From contig JAICTU010000493.1 of NCBI GenBank assembly GCA_025936205.1, positions 1 through 6,615 of the forward strand: DNA of 6,615 nt, read 5' to 3'. Every line of letters starts with the position of its first letter. The stretch's first letter is position 1. Below the pieces are notes generated by a model. It did not search any database, was not told the origin of the DNA, and worked only from the letters and a program-made list of their open reading frames with translations. The position numbers and the translations under genes were made by a program. Positions 5,280-6,615 of the stretch are shown in pieces. This DNA is from Polyangiaceae bacterium. Its GTDB lineage: Bacteria; Myxococcota; Polyangia; Polyangiales; Polyangiaceae.

Positions 5280-6615
5280 CGCCCCACGCCCACGCCACGT
5301 TCCTCGGGTTATCGCGGCCGAGTTCGCGCACGGCGAGCGCGAGCGGGAAGCCCATCGGCAGGCCACAGGCCACCACCAGCAGCAGCGCCACGGAGAAGCG
5401 GGCGAAATCGGGGAGACCCATGGTGCCGTGGACGAGCGGGAAAACACCCAGCCCCAGCCCCGCCATCACCGCGGCCACCAGACAACAGATTTGGACGCGA
5501 GTGAACTTCAGGCGTTCGCTCAGCAGGCTGCCGGCGCCCGACGAGAGCAGCAGCGCCACCAAGACGACCGAGAAACCGTACACCGGGTGACCGAGGTACA
5601 GAGCGAGCACCTGCGTTAGCGGCACCTCCAGGGCCATGAAGCCAACGCCCAGGCAGCTGAAGAACACCATGCTCCGCCAGCCGAGGCGGGCGGAAGACTC
5701 GCGACGGCCGCGCCACGAGGCCCACGCGAGCGGCAGCAGGATGAAGAGGGCGCTGGCGACGATCGAGACCAACAACGTCGCGACCAGCGTGACGGCGGAG
5801 GACTGGTAGATGCCGGACGTCGCCCAGTCTCCTTCCATTCGATACGCGTTCAGGTGAAAGGGATCGTAGTACTGAAAGACGTACGGACTGGCGTCGCTCA
5901 CGGGCGTGATCACGTACGGATACGAGCTGCGAAAGGCGGCCCGATCGGGCGCCCGCACGTAGCGACTGAAGGCGGTGTCTTCCGTGCCGCCCGGCAAGTA
6001 CAGCGCGCTGGCGTCGAAGCGGCTCAGGTAGTCGCGGGCGCGCGCCAGCTGATCGTCGCTGAAGGGCGTGGGCGAGAACATCAGGAAGCTGAGGGCTCTG
6101 CTCTCGGAGCGCTTTTCGCTTTTCTTCAGCGCATCCAGGCTCGGGATCGGCAGGAGCATCATCACATGACGCTCGGGTTGCGCGTAGCCGAGCTCCGCCA
6201 TGGCCTCGAGGAGCGTGGCGAAGATGCGCAGATTCTCGCGCGGAGGATTGAACTCCCAACGCTGGATCGACATCACTCCCCCGGGCTTCAGCGCCCCGAG
6301 GTAATCTTTCAGCGCGTCCTTCGTGTAGAGGAAGTTCTCGGTCAGAGCGTAGGCGCCGGCGGCCGTCGCGGCGTAGGTGTCGATCGAGTGCATCTCGATC
6401 ACGTCGAATGGATGGCCGAGGCGGCGGATCGCGTGCCGGCCGTCGTCGTTGATGATCTGGATGTTGGGGGCCTCGAACAGACCTCGGTTCGTGCCGACGT
6501 GGTTCTGCTTCACCCAGCGACTGATGGTCGGATTGATGTCGATCGCGGTGATCTGCGATGCGTTCGCCCGGCGCGCCTCGGCCACTTGGCGCCCACCGCC
6601 GAACCCGATCACCGC
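5068..6615 (-). CDS. Spermidine-synthase-like / SAM-binding domain fused to multi-span membrane region (N-terminus outside window)
   Basis: The visible 515 codons run to a TGA at 5068-5070, and the frame is still open at the window edge. Numbering here takes the GTG codon at 6610-6612 as 1. The Rossmann-type methyltransferase fold is shown by motif I (VIGFGGGRQVAEA), the acidic ribose-binding position D25 in ITAIDINP, DDGRH at 56-60, FDVIEMHSIDTYAA at 69-82, and LKPGGVMSIQRW. The SID-TYAATAAGAYALTENFLYT stretch is typical of membrane-fused spermidine-synthase-like proteins. It replaces the D-x-x-D-P gate loop of true aminopropyltransferases, so spermidine synthesis is doubtful. After a soluble segment come about seven hydrophobic helices (about 272-297, 313-338, 342-365, 372-396, 404-428, 440-463, 466-484), including LGHPVYGFSVVL and AWGVNGAASVVGS. 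Relatives usually also carry N-terminal membrane helices, which would lie outside the window. Substrate unknown; inner-membrane location expected. Confidence 0.9.
   Translation of the reverse strand, partial: AVIGFGGGRQVAEARRANASQITAIDINPTISRWVKQNHVGTNRGLFEAPNIQIINDDGRHAIRRLGHPFDVIEMHSIDTYAATAAGAYALTENFLYTKDALKDYLGALKPGGVMSIQRWEFNPPRENLRIFATLLEAMAELGYAQPERHVMMLLPIPSLDALKKSEKRSESRALSFLMFSPTPFSDDQLARARDYLSRFDASALYLPGGTEDTAFSRYVRAPDRAAFRSSYPYVITPVSDASPYVFQYYDPFHLNAYRMEGDWATSGIYQSSAVTLVATLLVSIVASALFILLPLAWASWRGRRESSARLGWRSMVFFSCLGVGFMALEVPLTQVLALYLGHPVYGFSVVLVALLLSSGAGSLLSERLKFTRVQICCLVAAVMAGLGLGVFPLVHGTMGLPDFARFSVALLLVVACGLPMGFPLALAVRELGRDNPRNVAWAWGVNGAASVVGSCLVMLVMVFGETRFALGLASLCYAVAGAVSYRARRAVPANPPPSSDRAGASAGDLATNET

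Noticed and set aside
5309..6259. 316-residue minus-strand frame inside the spermidine-synthase-like gene
   Set aside because: Same strand but another frame; arginine/alanine-rich with no membrane segments, whereas the chosen frame shows SAM motifs and membrane helices.

Overview
The window looks like ordinary chromosomal sequence from a GC-rich bacterium, most likely a myxobacterium or other Myxococcota/Deltaproteobacteria member. The reasons are the strong G/C bias at third codon positions, a PilR/NtrC-type sigma-54 response regulator, a large proline-linked lipoprotein of unknown function, and a methyltransferase/spermidine-synthase-like domain fused to a multi-span membrane region. This placement is an inference from gene content. 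There is no rRNA, tRNA, CRISPR array or insertion sequence.

Layout from left to right. Positions 1-513 hold the 3' part of a rhomboid intramembrane serine protease gene with its catalytic motifs intact. Positions 559-1217 hold a complete type II toxin-antitoxin operon: a Phd/YefM antitoxin and a VapC-like PIN ribonuclease whose start overlaps the antitoxin stop by four bases. A candidate palindromic operator with a TGTACA core sits just before the antitoxin. After a 228-base spacer, the minus strand carries a ~553-residue lipoprotein gene (1446-3107) with a bacterial Ig-like (Big_1-like) domain; no function could be assigned. Divergent from it, across about 157 bases, is a complete sigma-54-dependent response regulator (3265-4692). 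A convergent stretch of 375 bases (4693-5067) follows, with a perfect 9-bp hairpin and a doubtful small reading frame. The last gene, on the minus strand (5068 to the window edge), is the C-terminal 515 residues of a spermidine-synthase-like protein with about seven membrane helices.

How the genes relate. The toxin and antitoxin clearly form one unit. The regulator and the lipoprotein share one divergent promoter region, where a sigma-54-like and a sigma-70-like element can be drawn for the lipoprotein, so the regulator may control its neighbour; this is a hypothesis. The rhomboid and the spermidine-synthase-like gene run off the two ends, and their operons cannot be judged. I found no clear new multi-gene system. 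The least explained items are the lipoprotein and the reading frame at 4764.
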